Assembly (NCBI GenBank): GCA_964555705.1
Contig: CAZKTN010000007.1
Location: forward strand, 1 to 64,000
DNA length: 64,000 nucleotides
Source: ZLKRG44 sp964555705
GTDB lineage: Bacteria; Planctomycetota; Phycisphaerae; Phycisphaerales; SM1A02
Direction: 5' to 3'
Below the pieces are notes generated by a model. That model did no database searches. It saw nothing but the letters and a program-made list of their open reading frames with translations, and was not told where the DNA came from. The number at the start of each line of letters is the position of its first letter. The first letter of the stretch is position 1. Made by a program: the position numbers and the translations under genes. Positions 25,379-34,381 of the stretch are shown here, in pieces.

Positions 25379-26674
25379 CTAGGGCGCCACGCATGCGTCG
25401 GGCACGAGGGCGGCGGCAAGCATGACGGCATTGATGTCCTCGTGGCGTCCCCACACGGGCGTCGCCTGGGCCGACGGATCGATCCAGCATCGCTCGATCT
25501 CGTCGCGCAGCTCACGATGCTCGAGCAGCGCCTGGGCGCCGCCAAGCCGACGTTCGACATCTGCGGGTCGCCCGAATCGCGATCGCGCATGGAGGATTGT
25601 CGGGCGGATCGACTCGGCGGCGTGGAGCCCGATGGCAAGACCGATCTCCCTGAACGCGAGTCGCCCGTGCGCGGGCCGCTCGAGCTCGCGCGATGCCGCA
25701 AAGGTGTCGAGGCTTCGCACCGCATCCGCAAGCGCGCGGTCAAGCGTGTGCCCGGTCTCGCACTCGCCCGCAGCCGTGAGGCGCACGATCGCCGAGAGAT
25801 CGAGCAGCAGTCCCCCGATGCCGAGCGCGTCCGTCGTTGCCCACGAGTGAGAGTGCTCGCACATCGCGAACATGTCAGCCCACGCGGCATCGAGGGTCCC
25901 ATGGGACCGGCTCCCGCCAAGCCGACGCTGCGATGCCTGAAGCTCGGAGAACGTTGCCAGGCCGTCGAGCGGGTCGTGATGACCCATCGACGCGACGAGC
26001 GGACGGAGCAGGTCGGTGCTCATCTTCCAGTGCATCCTCGGCGTGCCGGACTCGTCTGAAGGGGCCGCGAATGCAGGCCATGACGTGCATGCAAGGTCGA
26101 TCGCCCAGTCGTTCCACACCGAATCGCCCGTTGCGTGCGCAAGCCGGTTGAGCGCGACCATCCACTTCGTCAGGTAGTGGAAGTACTGGCCATCGCGGTC
26201 CCACTCGAGGCGCTCGTCAAACGCGGCACCGGGGGGCCGCTCAGGCTCGGGCTTTCCGATCCGCAAACCGCCGATGGTCGGATGCCGCTCGCCCGCGGCT
26301 GGGGGCAGGCCGCTGATCCACCCTTGACGTGCATCGTCAGGCCTGAACTGCCCAAGTTCATGGTGCACTCGCCGTGCAAGCGCACGCGCCAAGTCAAGGT
26401 GCTCCTGCCGGCGCGTCTGTCGATGAAGCCCCAGCAGCGCGAGCACGGCGTACGCGTCCGTCCAGAGGTACCGGCGCGAGCGTGCATGACCTTGCATCAC
26501 GCCGGTGCGCTCGATGAACCTGCGCATGAGCGAGTCCGCGGCCGCGACGCGTGATTCGACATCGATCTGTTGAAGTTGCCGAGTCACGTGTCGTCCGCCG
26601 ACAGAGCGGCCAGAGGTCCTTGCATTCGTAGTGCCTGCTGCGATTCTCCGGATGTGGCCGGCGAGGCGACTCAT
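25379..26674 (-). CDS. Hypothetical protein, possible (alpha/alpha) barrel
   Basis: A protein of about 431 residues that I do not recognise. It is helix-rich with repeated aromatic/His segments: YLWTDAYAVLALLGL, YFHYLTKWMVALNRLAHATG, MHWKMSTDLLRPLV and WGRHEDINAVMLA. This pattern of paired helices with inward aromatics resembles the toroid of glycan-processing enzymes. No signal peptide is seen. The start is uncertain: ATG 26713, ATG 26674 or GTG 26587 are all in frame and none has a good ribosome site. The terminal RHEDINAVMLAAAL is a good probe for a search. Confidence 0.65.
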   Translation of the reverse strand: MSRLAGHIRRIAAGTTNARTSGRSVGGRHVTRQLQQIDVESRVAAADSLMRRFIERTGVMQGHARSRRYLWTDAYAVLALLGLHRQTRRQEHLDLARALARRVHHELGQFRPDDARQGWISGLPPAAGERHPTIGGLRIGKPEPERPPGAAFDERLEWDRDGQYFHYLTKWMVALNRLAHATGDSVWNDWAIDLACTSWPAFAAPSDESGTPRMHWKMSTDLLRPLVASMGHHDPLDGLATFSELQASQRRLGGSRSHGTLDAAWADMFAMCEHSHSWATTDALGIGGLLLDLSAIVRLTAAGECETGHTLDRALADAVRSLDTFAASRELERPAHGRLAFREIGLAIGLHAAESIRPTILHARSRFGRPADVERRLGGAQALLEHRELRDEIERCWIDPSAQATPVWGRHEDINAVMLAAALVPDACVAP

Positions 26675-26931
26675 CCGCCCGATACGGTTCGCCGGGCCGC
26701 CTGTGTGGGGCATGAAGAAGCATGGCTACAGGGGCCCGCGCCAGTCGCGTGGAGCCGGATTCGGCGGATTCCGCAACGCGAAGCGATTCGGCGGCGGAGA
26801 GCACGAGGGCGTGCGGGGCGCGAAGCGGTCGCATGCCAGTCCGCCAAGGCAGCCACCGGTGGGGTCACCCCGCACTTCCCGCAAGTGATCTCGTGGCGCG
26901 GGCCGGTCGCAATGCGGCATGGCGCCGGGAC

Positions 26932-26985
26932 TTGACGCCACGCCATAATGCGCATATAGATACGCGACATGAATGTCGTGTATCT
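26932..26985 (+). promoter_or_regulatory. Promoter and palindromic operator of the dabBA operon
   Basis: TTGACG (26932-26937), 17 bases, then TATAGA (26955-26960) make a near-consensus housekeeping promoter. An inverted repeat with 13-bp arms and a 2-base centre (26958-26970 and 26973-26985, one mismatch) overlaps the -10, the expected transcription start and the ATG at 26969. This is a typical repressor-site position. Confidence 0.65.
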
Positions 26986-28519
26986 GGCATCGCACGTTGC
27001 TCGGCGCTCCCTGCATGACCCCCGCAGCGAGGGCAGGGCGCCGTCACTTGCCCTGCGGTCGATGCTCTGGCTCGCGCTCGTCGTTGCCTCCTGCGCCCTT
27101 GCGTGGGCAGCCACCCACGACGGACCCGAAGCCATGCTCGGCATGTGCGTGGACCGTGTCACTTCGGCGGTTGCGCTGCTTGTCGCCGCCATCGGGGTGG
27201 TCACCTTCCGCTACGCGGAGCGCTGCCTTGAGGGCCATGAGGGGCGCGGGGAGTTCCTTGGGTGGATGGCCGCCACCATCGGGTGCGCTGCGGTGCTCGC
27301 GATGGCGGACTCGCTGCCGCTGCTGGTCGGCGCGTGGTTCGCCGTCGGGAGCTGCCTCGACCGCCTGCTGCGCTTCTTCCGCGGCAGGCCGGATGCTGCC
27401 GTCACGGCGCGGCGAGCGCTGACCCTCGGCAGGATTGGCGATGCACTGCTCATCGCGGCATGCGCCGTGGCATGGAGCGCATGGGGCGCCACCAGCGTCA
27501 CGGCGACAGCGGCAGCGGCAGCCGCAGCCGAACCGGGCGCAGCGCTCACGGCCTTCTCGCTCCTGCTGTGCGCGGCGGTCATCGTGAAGTCGGCGCAAGT
27601 GCCCGTGCACGGATGGCTCCCCGAGACGATGGAGGCACCGACACCCGTGTCGGCGCTGATGCACGCTGGAATCGTCAACGCCGGCGGCGCACTGCTGATC
27701 CGGATGGCGCCTGCAGTCGAGCGGGTTCCCGAGTCGTGGCTCCTGCTGTCCGCCTTCGGCACGCTGTCGATCCTCGTCGCGACCCCTACGGTCTGGGTGC
27801 AGGCGCGCGCCAAGACCGCGCTCGCCTGGTCGACCGTGTCCCAGATGGGATTCATGCTTGTGCAGTGCGCGCTCTGCGCGTTTCCCGCCGCACTGCTCCA
27901 CATCATCGGCCACGGCCTCTACAAGGCGTGGAGCTTCCTGCGGGCAGGCGAGGTGCCGCCGCAGGCTGCGGCCAGCGCACCATGCGCGTCCCGCGCGCTC
28001 GCGCTGCTCCTGCTGGGCACGCTGGTCTCCGCCGCGTCCCTGTGGGAGTGGGCCCGCGTCTTCGGCCTCTCCGCGGGCGCGGGGGCGGGAAAGGTCGCGC
28101 TCCTTGTGATCCTCGCCATCGCCGCCGGGCAGTCGTGGGTGGCGCTGCTGGGCAGGCGACGGGCCTCGATCAAGGCGACACTCGCACGTGCAGCGGCCTC
28201 GCTGGCATTCTCGGCGGCGGCACCGGCGCTCGCCTGCGCGCTCTATGCCCTGGCGGCATGGTGGATCGGCCGGCCGATGCCGGGCAACGGCTCCTTCTCC
28301 GGCGCAGCGGCCTGGGTCGCTGCGGGACTGCCCGTCGCAGCGATTTCGGCACTGGCTGCAGCTCACGCGGCGATGCCTGCACTCGAGAGGGCCCGGTTCG
28401 GCGCGCGCCTCCGCATCCATGCGCTCAGCGGCTTCTACCTCGGCATTGCGGTCTATCGCGTGACTGACCGCATCCGTGACTTCCTTCGCACCACTACCTA
28501 CGGAGTGAACCGTGCCTGA
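26969..28519 (+). CDS. dabB: DabB-type proton-conducting membrane subunit
   Basis: A 516-residue membrane protein with about 13 hydrophobic segments, of the NuoL/MrpA antiporter-like family. The signature HGWLPETMEAPTPVSALMHAGIVNAGG is present. It is followed by dabA with an 8-base overlap, which identifies it as the DabB partner of the DAB inorganic carbon transporter rather than a complex I subunit. DabB is thought to couple proton flow to CO2 hydration by DabA. The ATG at 26969 sits inside the operator palindrome and near the predicted transcription start, so the message may be leaderless. An ATG at 27062, at the first hydrophobic helix, is an alternative. Confidence 0.88.
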   Translation: MNVVYLASHVARRSLHDPRSEGRAPSLALRSMLWLALVVASCALAWAATHDGPEAMLGMCVDRVTSAVALLVAAIGVVTFRYAERCLEGHEGRGEFLGWMAATIGCAAVLAMADSLPLLVGAWFAVGSCLDRLLRFFRGRPDAAVTARRALTLGRIGDALLIAACAVAWSAWGATSVTATAAAAAAAEPGAALTAFSLLLCAAVIVKSAQVPVHGWLPETMEAPTPVSALMHAGIVNAGGALLIRMAPAVERVPESWLLLSAFGTLSILVATPTVWVQARAKTALAWSTVSQMGFMLVQCALCAFPAALLHIIGHGLYKAWSFLRAGEVPPQAAASAPCASRALALLLLGTLVSAASLWEWARVFGLSAGAGAGKVALLVILAIAAGQSWVALLGRRRASIKATLARAAASLAFSAAAPALACALYALAAWWIGRPMPGNGSFSGAAAWVAAGLPVAAISALAAAHAAMPALERARFGARLRIHALSGFYLGIAVYRVTDRIRDFLRTTTYGVNRA

Positions 28520-30872
28520 GATCCTGCGCAATCCCGCTGTCGCCCGTCCGGCCCCCGCCGTCGCGGAGGACATCACACACGCATGCCTGCTGATCCCGCC
28601 CTCTTGGGGCCTCGACTCGTTCGTAGCAGTCAACCCGTTCCTTGGGCACGCGGCCACCCCGATCGACGCTGCCGCGCGCGTCATGCACGACAGCCTCGGC
28701 GCCTCGCTGCTGCCGTCGCTCTCCCACTACCGCAGGCGATGGGCCGAGGGAGCGTTCTGCAGCGCCGATGTGGCGCAGGCCGCCAAGCACATGGGCATGT
28801 CGGCAACAGCGCTCGAGGGAATGCTCAACGGCGATGTCGCTTCGCCGGCGCGTGCGGATCTCCCGACATGGACGGCTGCCGAGTGGATCGACTGGCGTGA
28901 GGGCACGCGATGGCACCAGACCGTGTGCGATGCGCTGGCTCGTTGGTGCGAGATGGAGCACCAGTCCGGCCGGACGCTCGACGCTGCCGATGGCGTCCGC
29001 CCCTTCGCGCGCTGGCGCGAGTTTGCGTCGGTCGACCTGTCGGTGGACGCCGCCGGCCTGCACGGGTTCCGCGATGCGGTCGCTGCGATGCCGGAGGATC
29101 CCGACGCTGCGATCGAGCAGGCGCTTGCCGGGCTCGACGTGGACTGCACCGAACGGGATGCTGCACTCCTGCGGCTGCTCTCGGGCATCTACGGGTGGGC
29201 GACCCACGCGCGCAGGATCGCTTGGATGCGCGACCGCAATGACCCTGGTGCAGTACGTGACCTGCTCGCGGCACGAGCCTGCGCGGATGCCGCGGTGCTT
29301 CGAATCGCGCCACGCAGCGGACACGCCGTCGCGCGGCGCTCTCCAGACGCCCCGCGCAGTGGCGATGAGCGCGTGAGACTTGCACTGCAGGAAGCCGTCG
29401 AGGATGCCTATGTGCGCACACTGCTCGGCTCCATCCATGAGTGCAGCCCGAGGGAACCCGGGATCAGGCCCGCGATGCAGGTTGTCTTCTGCATCGACGT
29501 TCGTTCAGAGCCTGTGAGGCGCCATCTTGAGCGGCTCTCCCCGGCAATCGAGACCAAGGGGTTCGCAGGCTTCTTCGGGGTCGCCATGGAGTGGACCGAT
29601 GGAGGCAAGAGCTCCTCACGGTGTCCGGTGCTCCTCAGCCCGAGCTGCTGCATCCGTGGCGAGCCGCGCTCCGACGCGCTCGCCTCGGGACTGGCGACGC
29701 ACCTTCACAGGTCACCCGCCGCAGCGTTTGCGTCCGTCGAGGTGGCAGGGCTTGCGTATGCGGCAGGCCTCGCGCTCGGCGAAGGCCGGCTGCGGGGCCC
29801 CGAGCGGCGCGAGGAGAGCTCCCCCATCGGCCTTGATGCCGAGTCGGATGGATCAGGCCTGGGACTTGATGCCCAGGTGCGAACTGCGGAGTTCATGCTT
29901 CGCGGAATGGGGATGCACGGTCACATCGCTCCACTGGTCATTCTGTGCGGCCACTCCTCTCGCAGCGTCAACAACCCGCATGCATCGTCACTCGACTGCG
30001 GTGCATGCGGCGGCCACGGCGGTGCCGCAAATGCACGGGTCGCCTGCTCGATCCTGAACTCGCCGCCCGTGCGCGATGCGCTTCGGCCGCGAGGGTGGCG
30101 GATTCCTGACGACACCGTGTTCATCGCCGCTGTGCACGACACCTCGGATGACTCGATCCGGCTGCTGGACGAGTCGACCATCCCGGCATCGCATGCCCAT
30201 GCGGTCCGCCATGCGCGCGAGATGCTCGCGGCCGCGTGCGGTGCAGCGCGCGCCGAGCGTGCGCCATCGCTCGGCGTGAGTGTCGAGCGCGGCCCGCGGA
30301 GAATCCTGGCGTCGCTGCGTCGCCGCACGCGCGACTGGGCGGAGGTGCGGCCCGAGTGGGGACTGGCGGGCAACGCTGCCTTCATCGCGGCGCGGCGGGA
30401 TCGCACCCGAGGCGTCGACCTCGGATCGCGCGCGTTCCTGCACGACTACGACGCCGATGCGGACAGTGATGGCATGCTGCTGGACCTGATCCTCTCGGCC
30501 CCAATGGTGGTCGCCTCGTGGATCAACCTGCAGTTCCTCGCGTCGACCGTCGACCATCATGTGCTTGGGGCCGGGGACAAGGTGCTCCACAACCGGATCG
30601 GCCGCGCCGGCGTGGCAGTCGGCAACGGAGGCGACCTCCGCACCGGGCTCCCGCTGCAGTCCGTGCAGGCAGCCGACGGCTCGTGGCGCCACGAGCCACT
30701 TCGCCTTCAGGTGATGGTGGAGGCCCCTACCTCGAGGATCGATGCTGTGCTGGCGAGCCAGCCGCACGTCGCCGAGCTCGTCGAGAACGGGTGGGTACGA
30801 TTGTTTGCGCTCGACCCGCAGGGCAGCGCACACCGGCGCCTTGTCCCGGGCGAGGGATGGGAGCCCGCCTGA
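28512..30872 (+). CDS. dabA: DabA, inorganic carbon transporter subunit (DUF2309)
   Basis: A 786-residue protein of the DabA/DUF2309 family. The zinc site that resembles beta-carbonic anhydrase is intact: Cys327 and Asp329 in VFCIDVRSE, His481 in CGHSSRS and Cys496 in LDCGACGG, with the 2- and 15-residue spacings known from characterised DabA. With DabB it forms a membrane complex that converts CO2 to bicarbonate unidirectionally, driven by the cation gradient. The GTG start overlaps dabB and has GGAG upstream. A heterotroph could use it for anaplerotic carboxylation. Confidence 0.92.
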   Translation: MPEILRNPAVARPAPAVAEDITHACLLIPPSWGLDSFVAVNPFLGHAATPIDAAARVMHDSLGASLLPSLSHYRRRWAEGAFCSADVAQAAKHMGMSATALEGMLNGDVASPARADLPTWTAAEWIDWREGTRWHQTVCDALARWCEMEHQSGRTLDAADGVRPFARWREFASVDLSVDAAGLHGFRDAVAAMPEDPDAAIEQALAGLDVDCTERDAALLRLLSGIYGWATHARRIAWMRDRNDPGAVRDLLAARACADAAVLRIAPRSGHAVARRSPDAPRSGDERVRLALQEAVEDAYVRTLLGSIHECSPREPGIRPAMQVVFCIDVRSEPVRRHLERLSPAIETKGFAGFFGVAMEWTDGGKSSSRCPVLLSPSCCIRGEPRSDALASGLATHLHRSPAAAFASVEVAGLAYAAGLALGEGRLRGPERREESSPIGLDAESDGSGLGLDAQVRTAEFMLRGMGMHGHIAPLVILCGHSSRSVNNPHASSLDCGACGGHGGAANARVACSILNSPPVRDALRPRGWRIPDDTVFIAAVHDTSDDSIRLLDESTIPASHAHAVRHAREMLAAACGAARAERAPSLGVSVERGPRRILASLRRRTRDWAEVRPEWGLAGNAAFIAARRDRTRGVDLGSRAFLHDYDADADSDGMLLDLILSAPMVVASWINLQFLASTVDHHVLGAGDKVLHNRIGRAGVAVGNGGDLRTGLPLQSVQAADGSWRHEPLRLQVMVEAPTSRIDAVLASQPHVAELVENGWVRLFALDPQGSAHRRLVPGEGWEPA

Positions 30873-31226
30873 TTGGCAGCACGTAGGACCCGCAGCAACG
30901 CACGCAAGGCAGCAAAGGTCCGCCGACTTCCGGCCAAGCCCACGGACGAACGGCCGGCATGGACATTCCTCAGCAACCACGCGCACGTGCTGCTGCTCGT
31001 CGCCCGCGAGCCCGAGATCCGTCTACGGGATGTCGCGGTTCAGGTCGGCATCACGGAGCGTGCGGTGCAGCGGATCGTCGCCGATCTTGAGGCTGGCAAC
31101 TACATCGAGCGCGAGCGGGTTGGGCGGCGCAACCGCTACAAGGTCCACCGAGAGCTCCCGCTGCGGCACCCGATCGAGGCGCACCGGAGGATCGCCAGCC
31201 TGATCTCGCTAGTGGTCGATGCGTAG
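30873..31226 (+). CDS. Winged-helix transcriptional regulator linked to dabBA
   Basis: A 117-residue protein with a basic N-terminal tail and a winged-helix DNA-binding domain: HVLLLVAREPEIRLRDVAVQVGITERAVQRIVADLEAGNYIERERVGRRNRYKV, with helix-turn-helix at about 62-82 and the wing at about 90-105. It starts with TTG directly after the dabA stop, and no other in-frame start precedes the domain. Its place as the last operon gene suggests it binds the palindrome at 26958-26985 and autoregulates the operon; this is inference. Confidence 0.75.
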   Translation: MAARRTRSNARKAAKVRRLPAKPTDERPAWTFLSNHAHVLLLVAREPEIRLRDVAVQVGITERAVQRIVADLEAGNYIERERVGRRNRYKVHRELPLRHPIEAHRRIASLISLVVDA

Positions 31227-31241
31227 CGCAGGGCCGGCCCG

Positions 31242-32678
31242 TCATGTGCCGCAGAAGGTGCGGTAGCCGCAGAATGTCGGCGGCGGCGGCTCCGCAAAGC
31301 GCGACTGCTCTGCAGCATCGTCGAAGGGGTGCGTGATCGCATCGAGCAGTGCGTGCAGCGGCAGCAGGTCATCGTGGCCCTCTGCCGCCTCAAGCGCCTC
31401 CTCGACGAGGTAGTTGCGAGGGATGACAGCGGGACTCGCGGCGCGCATGCGGCACGCGCGCTCCTCGACGGTCGATGGCGGCTCGTCGCGGAGCCGTGCC
31501 TCCCATCGTGTACGCCATGCGGCGAACGTCTCATCCCCGTCACGCAGGCGGTCGAGCCGGCGAAGCGTCAGCGTGTAGTCACGCTCGGACTCCTGCATCC
31601 AGTCGAGGAGCGACTGCACGAGCGCAGCGTCACCCGCCTGCTCGGTGCGCAGGTCGAGGCGCGCACGCATAACCGCAAGCCACCGACTCTCGAACGTGGC
31701 CGGGAACTCCCGCAGCGCCTCCGTCGCGGCAGCGACCGCGGCGCCCTCATCCCCGTCAATGAGCGGAAGCAGCGTCTCCGCGAACCTAGCCAGGTTCCAG
31801 CGCGCGATCGCAGGCTGGTTACCGTAGGCGTACCTGCCGTGATGGTCGATCGAGCTGAAGACCGTGCCCGGGTGGTAGGCATCCATGAATGCACACGGCC
31901 CGTAGTCGATCGTCTCGCCCGAGATGGCCATGTTGTCGGTGTTCATCACGCCGTGGATGAAGCCAACGGACTGCCACTGCGCGATGAGCGATGCCTGACG
32001 CGCGATGACGGCCCGCAGGAACTCCAGGTAGCGACCGTCGCCCGACGCAATCTCTGGATAGTGCCGCGCGATCGCGTAGTCGGTGAGCGCCTTGAGCACT
32101 TCGCGGTCGCCGAGCGCCGCCGCGAACTGGAACGTGCCCACCCTGATGTGGCTTGACGCCACGCGTACGAGGATCGCTCCCCGCCTGACGGACTCTCGCA
32201 ACACATGTTCGCCCGTCACGACGACCGCGAGGCTGCGGCTCGTGGGGATGCCAAGCGCGTGCATTGCCTCACCCATGATGTGCTCGCGAAGCATCGGTCC
32301 GAGCGCCGCCAGGCCGTCGCCGCGGCGCGAGTACGGCGTCCGGCCCGATCCCTTGAGCTGGATGTCGATGCGCGCGCCGCGCGGAGTCACGTGCTCGCCG
32401 ATCAGGATCGCACGCCCATCGCCAAGCATCGTGAATCCGCCGAACTGGTGACCGGCGTACGCCTGCGCGATTGGGTCCGCACCCTCGGGAAGCGCCTGTC
32501 CCGCAAGCGCATTCGCGAGCTCCCGCTCCGTCACGGCACGCAGGTCGAGACCTAGCTCCTCAGCGAGCGCGTGGTTGGCGATCAAGCATCGAGGATCGCG
32601 GACCTTCGCGGGCATGACGCGGGAGAAGAGCCGCGCCGGAAGCTGCGCGTAGGTGTTGTCGAACCTCCATCCCAGCAT
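31242..32678 (-). CDS. selO: Protein adenylyltransferase SelO (YdiU family)
   Basis: A 478-residue pseudokinase-fold enzyme that transfers AMP to Ser/Thr/Tyr of target proteins. Typical segments are the N-terminal WRFDNTYAQLPARLFSRV, YAGHQFGGFTMLGDGRAILIGE, LKGSGRTPYSRRGDG, GFIHGVMNTDNMAI and DYGPCAFMD, and the C-terminal TFCGT. Full length for the family. The start at 32678 matches family N-termini and is preceded by TACGCT plus 6 bases, so the message may be leaderless. It is convergent with the dabBA regulator. Confidence 0.92.
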   Translation of the reverse strand: MLGWRFDNTYAQLPARLFSRVMPAKVRDPRCLIANHALAEELGLDLRAVTERELANALAGQALPEGADPIAQAYAGHQFGGFTMLGDGRAILIGEHVTPRGARIDIQLKGSGRTPYSRRGDGLAALGPMLREHIMGEAMHALGIPTSRSLAVVVTGEHVLRESVRRGAILVRVASSHIRVGTFQFAAALGDREVLKALTDYAIARHYPEIASGDGRYLEFLRAVIARQASLIAQWQSVGFIHGVMNTDNMAISGETIDYGPCAFMDAYHPGTVFSSIDHHGRYAYGNQPAIARWNLARFAETLLPLIDGDEGAAVAAATEALREFPATFESRWLAVMRARLDLRTEQAGDAALVQSLLDWMQESERDYTLTLRRLDRLRDGDETFAAWRTRWEARLRDEPPSTVEERACRMRAASPAVIPRNYLVEEALEAAEGHDDLLPLHALLDAITHPFDDAAEQSRFAEPPPPTFCGYRTFCGT

Positions 32679-32684
32679 GGCGCA

Positions 32685-32690
32685 AGCGTA
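32685..32690 (-). promoter_or_regulatory. TANNNT -10-like hexamer before selO
   Basis: TACGCT on the minus strand, 6 bases before the selO ATG, with no ribosome site. This fits a leaderless start. Confidence 0.4.
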
Positions 32691-32781
32691 GGAGAGCGCC
32701 TGCATAGGCAGCGGATGCCCGAAGGCCAGGCCCGATGCCGAAAGGGTCGAACCGCGCGTCCGTTGGTTGCCCTCATCGAGT

Positions 32782-32787
32782 TACCGT
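32782..32787 (+). promoter_or_regulatory. TANNNT -10-like hexamer before the MscS-like gene
   Basis: TACCGT, 6 bases before the GTG at 32794. Confidence 0.35.
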
Positions 32788-32793
32788 ACTGCC

Positions 32794-34362
32794 GTGCACT
32801 GGACCGAACATCTTGTGGCGATCGCTCCCGCAGCCGCGGCAAGGCCGCTGGCCTCCATCGACTACATCGCCATCGCCGGTTTCGCGCTTGCCGCGGTCGT
32901 AGGCATCGCAAGCCTCCGCGACAAGTCGAACCCACGCGCTGGGCTTGGCTGGTCGCTGCTCTTGCTGTCCGCCACTGGGGTGATCACGTGGCTGGGCACC
33001 GAAATCGACTTCCCCATCACCGTCGCCGGCGAGGACGACGAGCCGGACAAGATCGTCGAGATTCCAGTGCTGCGCACCGTGATGGAGCTCGCCATCGCGT
33101 CCGCGGTCGCCGGGATCGCGGTGCGCGCGATCGACATCTGGCGCGTCGGCACGGGCGCGGAACCGCTGCTCATGCTCCAGCGCACCGTGCTGTGGCTGGG
33201 CCTGGTGCTGCTGGGGGTGGTCGTGGTCTACCAGGTGCACTTTGCGGTGGACCTGCCGATCAGGACGCTGGTGCTCTCCGTGGGCGGCGCGTCAGTCTTC
33301 ATCATCGGACTTGCGCTGCAGTCCGCGCTCGGCAACGTCTTCGCGGGCTACAGCCTGCAGGCGACCAAGGTGATCCGCAAGGGAGATCACGTCCAGATCG
33401 GGCACGACGGGCCAGTCGGGACCGTCTACGACAGCACCATGTCGACGACGCGCATCCTGCTGCGCGACGGCGAGCTGCTGGTGCTCCCCAACAACGCGGT
33501 GCTCCAGCGGAACCTTCTGAACCTGGACATGCCATTCCGCAGGCTGCGGCTCGCCGTCCCGTTCCGGATGAGCTACGACGCGCCGCCTGCAACCGTCAAG
33601 GATGCCGCGCTGGGCGTGCTGCGTGCCGAGCCGCTCGTGCTGCAGGATCCTGAGCCTGAGGTGTGGTCATCGGGATTCGGCGAGTTTGCCATGGAGTACG
33701 AGATGAGGTTCTGGATCTCCAGCTACCGCGACCGCGACCAGGCCCTTGACCGAGTGCGAACCCGGCTGTGGTACGCCCTTCACGATGCGGGGCTGCGCAT
33801 CCCGATGCCCTCGCGCACTGTGCGGATTCCTGACGCCGAGCAGGAGCGTGCGACCGCAGTCGAGGGCGAGCAGCGGATCGCGCAGGCATTCGATGCGCTC
33901 TCGCGCTGCGAGCTCTTCGATGATGCGAACGTATCCCCAAGCGAGCGGCGCGAGCTCGCCCGTGACGCGCAGGAGACCCTGCACGAGGCGGGCGAGCGCA
34001 TTGTGCGCAAGGGCGAATCGTCGGACTCGATGTACGTGGTCGTGAGCGGATCCTGCGAGGTGGCTGTCGCGAACGGGCGCACGGTGAGCATCCCAGCCGG
34101 CGGCTACTTCGGCGAGATCGCGCTTGTGCTCCGTCAGCCGCGCACCGCCGATGTGATCGCAGGCCCCGACGGCGTGACAGTGCTGCGGCTGCCGCGCCCG
34201 AGCGTCGCTCCCCTGCTCCTTCGCAGGCCCGAGATCCGTGCACGCATGGGCGACATCGCCACCGAGCGACACGAGGAGACCACAGGCACCCGCGACGTGC
34301 GGCTGGTACCGGAGCCGATTGGACTGGCATCCGCCCTGCTCCGGCTCGTGCGGCCCTGGTAG
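32794..34362 (+). CDS. MscS-family channel with cyclic-nucleotide-binding domain
   Basis: A 522-residue membrane protein. Four hydrophobic segments (about 25-180) lead to the MscS pore helix and beta domain: SVFIIGLALQSALGNVFAGYSLQ, then VIRKGDHVQIG and VLPNNAVLQRN. The C-terminal part (about 380-480) is a cNMP-binding fold: ERIVRKGESSDSMYVVVSGSCEV and GGYFGEIALVLRQPRTADV. It probably forms an osmotic safety or signalling channel gated by tension and a nucleotide. The GTG start is chosen because the more upstream TTG adds only ten residues and the hexamer TACCGT lies 6 bases before the GTG. Confidence 0.88.
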   Translation: MHWTEHLVAIAPAAAARPLASIDYIAIAGFALAAVVGIASLRDKSNPRAGLGWSLLLLSATGVITWLGTEIDFPITVAGEDDEPDKIVEIPVLRTVMELAIASAVAGIAVRAIDIWRVGTGAEPLLMLQRTVLWLGLVLLGVVVVYQVHFAVDLPIRTLVLSVGGASVFIIGLALQSALGNVFAGYSLQATKVIRKGDHVQIGHDGPVGTVYDSTMSTTRILLRDGELLVLPNNAVLQRNLLNLDMPFRRLRLAVPFRMSYDAPPATVKDAALGVLRAEPLVLQDPEPEVWSSGFGEFAMEYEMRFWISSYRDRDQALDRVRTRLWYALHDAGLRIPMPSRTVRIPDAEQERATAVEGEQRIAQAFDALSRCELFDDANVSPSERRELARDAQETLHEAGERIVRKGESSDSMYVVVSGSCEVAVANGRTVSIPAGGYFGEIALVLRQPRTADVIAGPDGVTVLRLPRPSVAPLLLRRPEIRARMGDIATERHEETTGTRDVRLVPEPIGLASALLRLVRPW

Positions 34363-34381
34363 CGCCGGCCCCCCGCGGGCG

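Noticed and set aside
26969..28519. Reading dabB as a NADH dehydrogenase (NuoL) subunit
   Set aside because: The adjacent dabA and absence of other nuo genes identify it as the DAB partner.
27044..28684. A 546-residue open frame opposite dabB
   Set aside because: Arg/Gly/Ala-rich antisense shadow with no domain; dabB and dabA explain the region.
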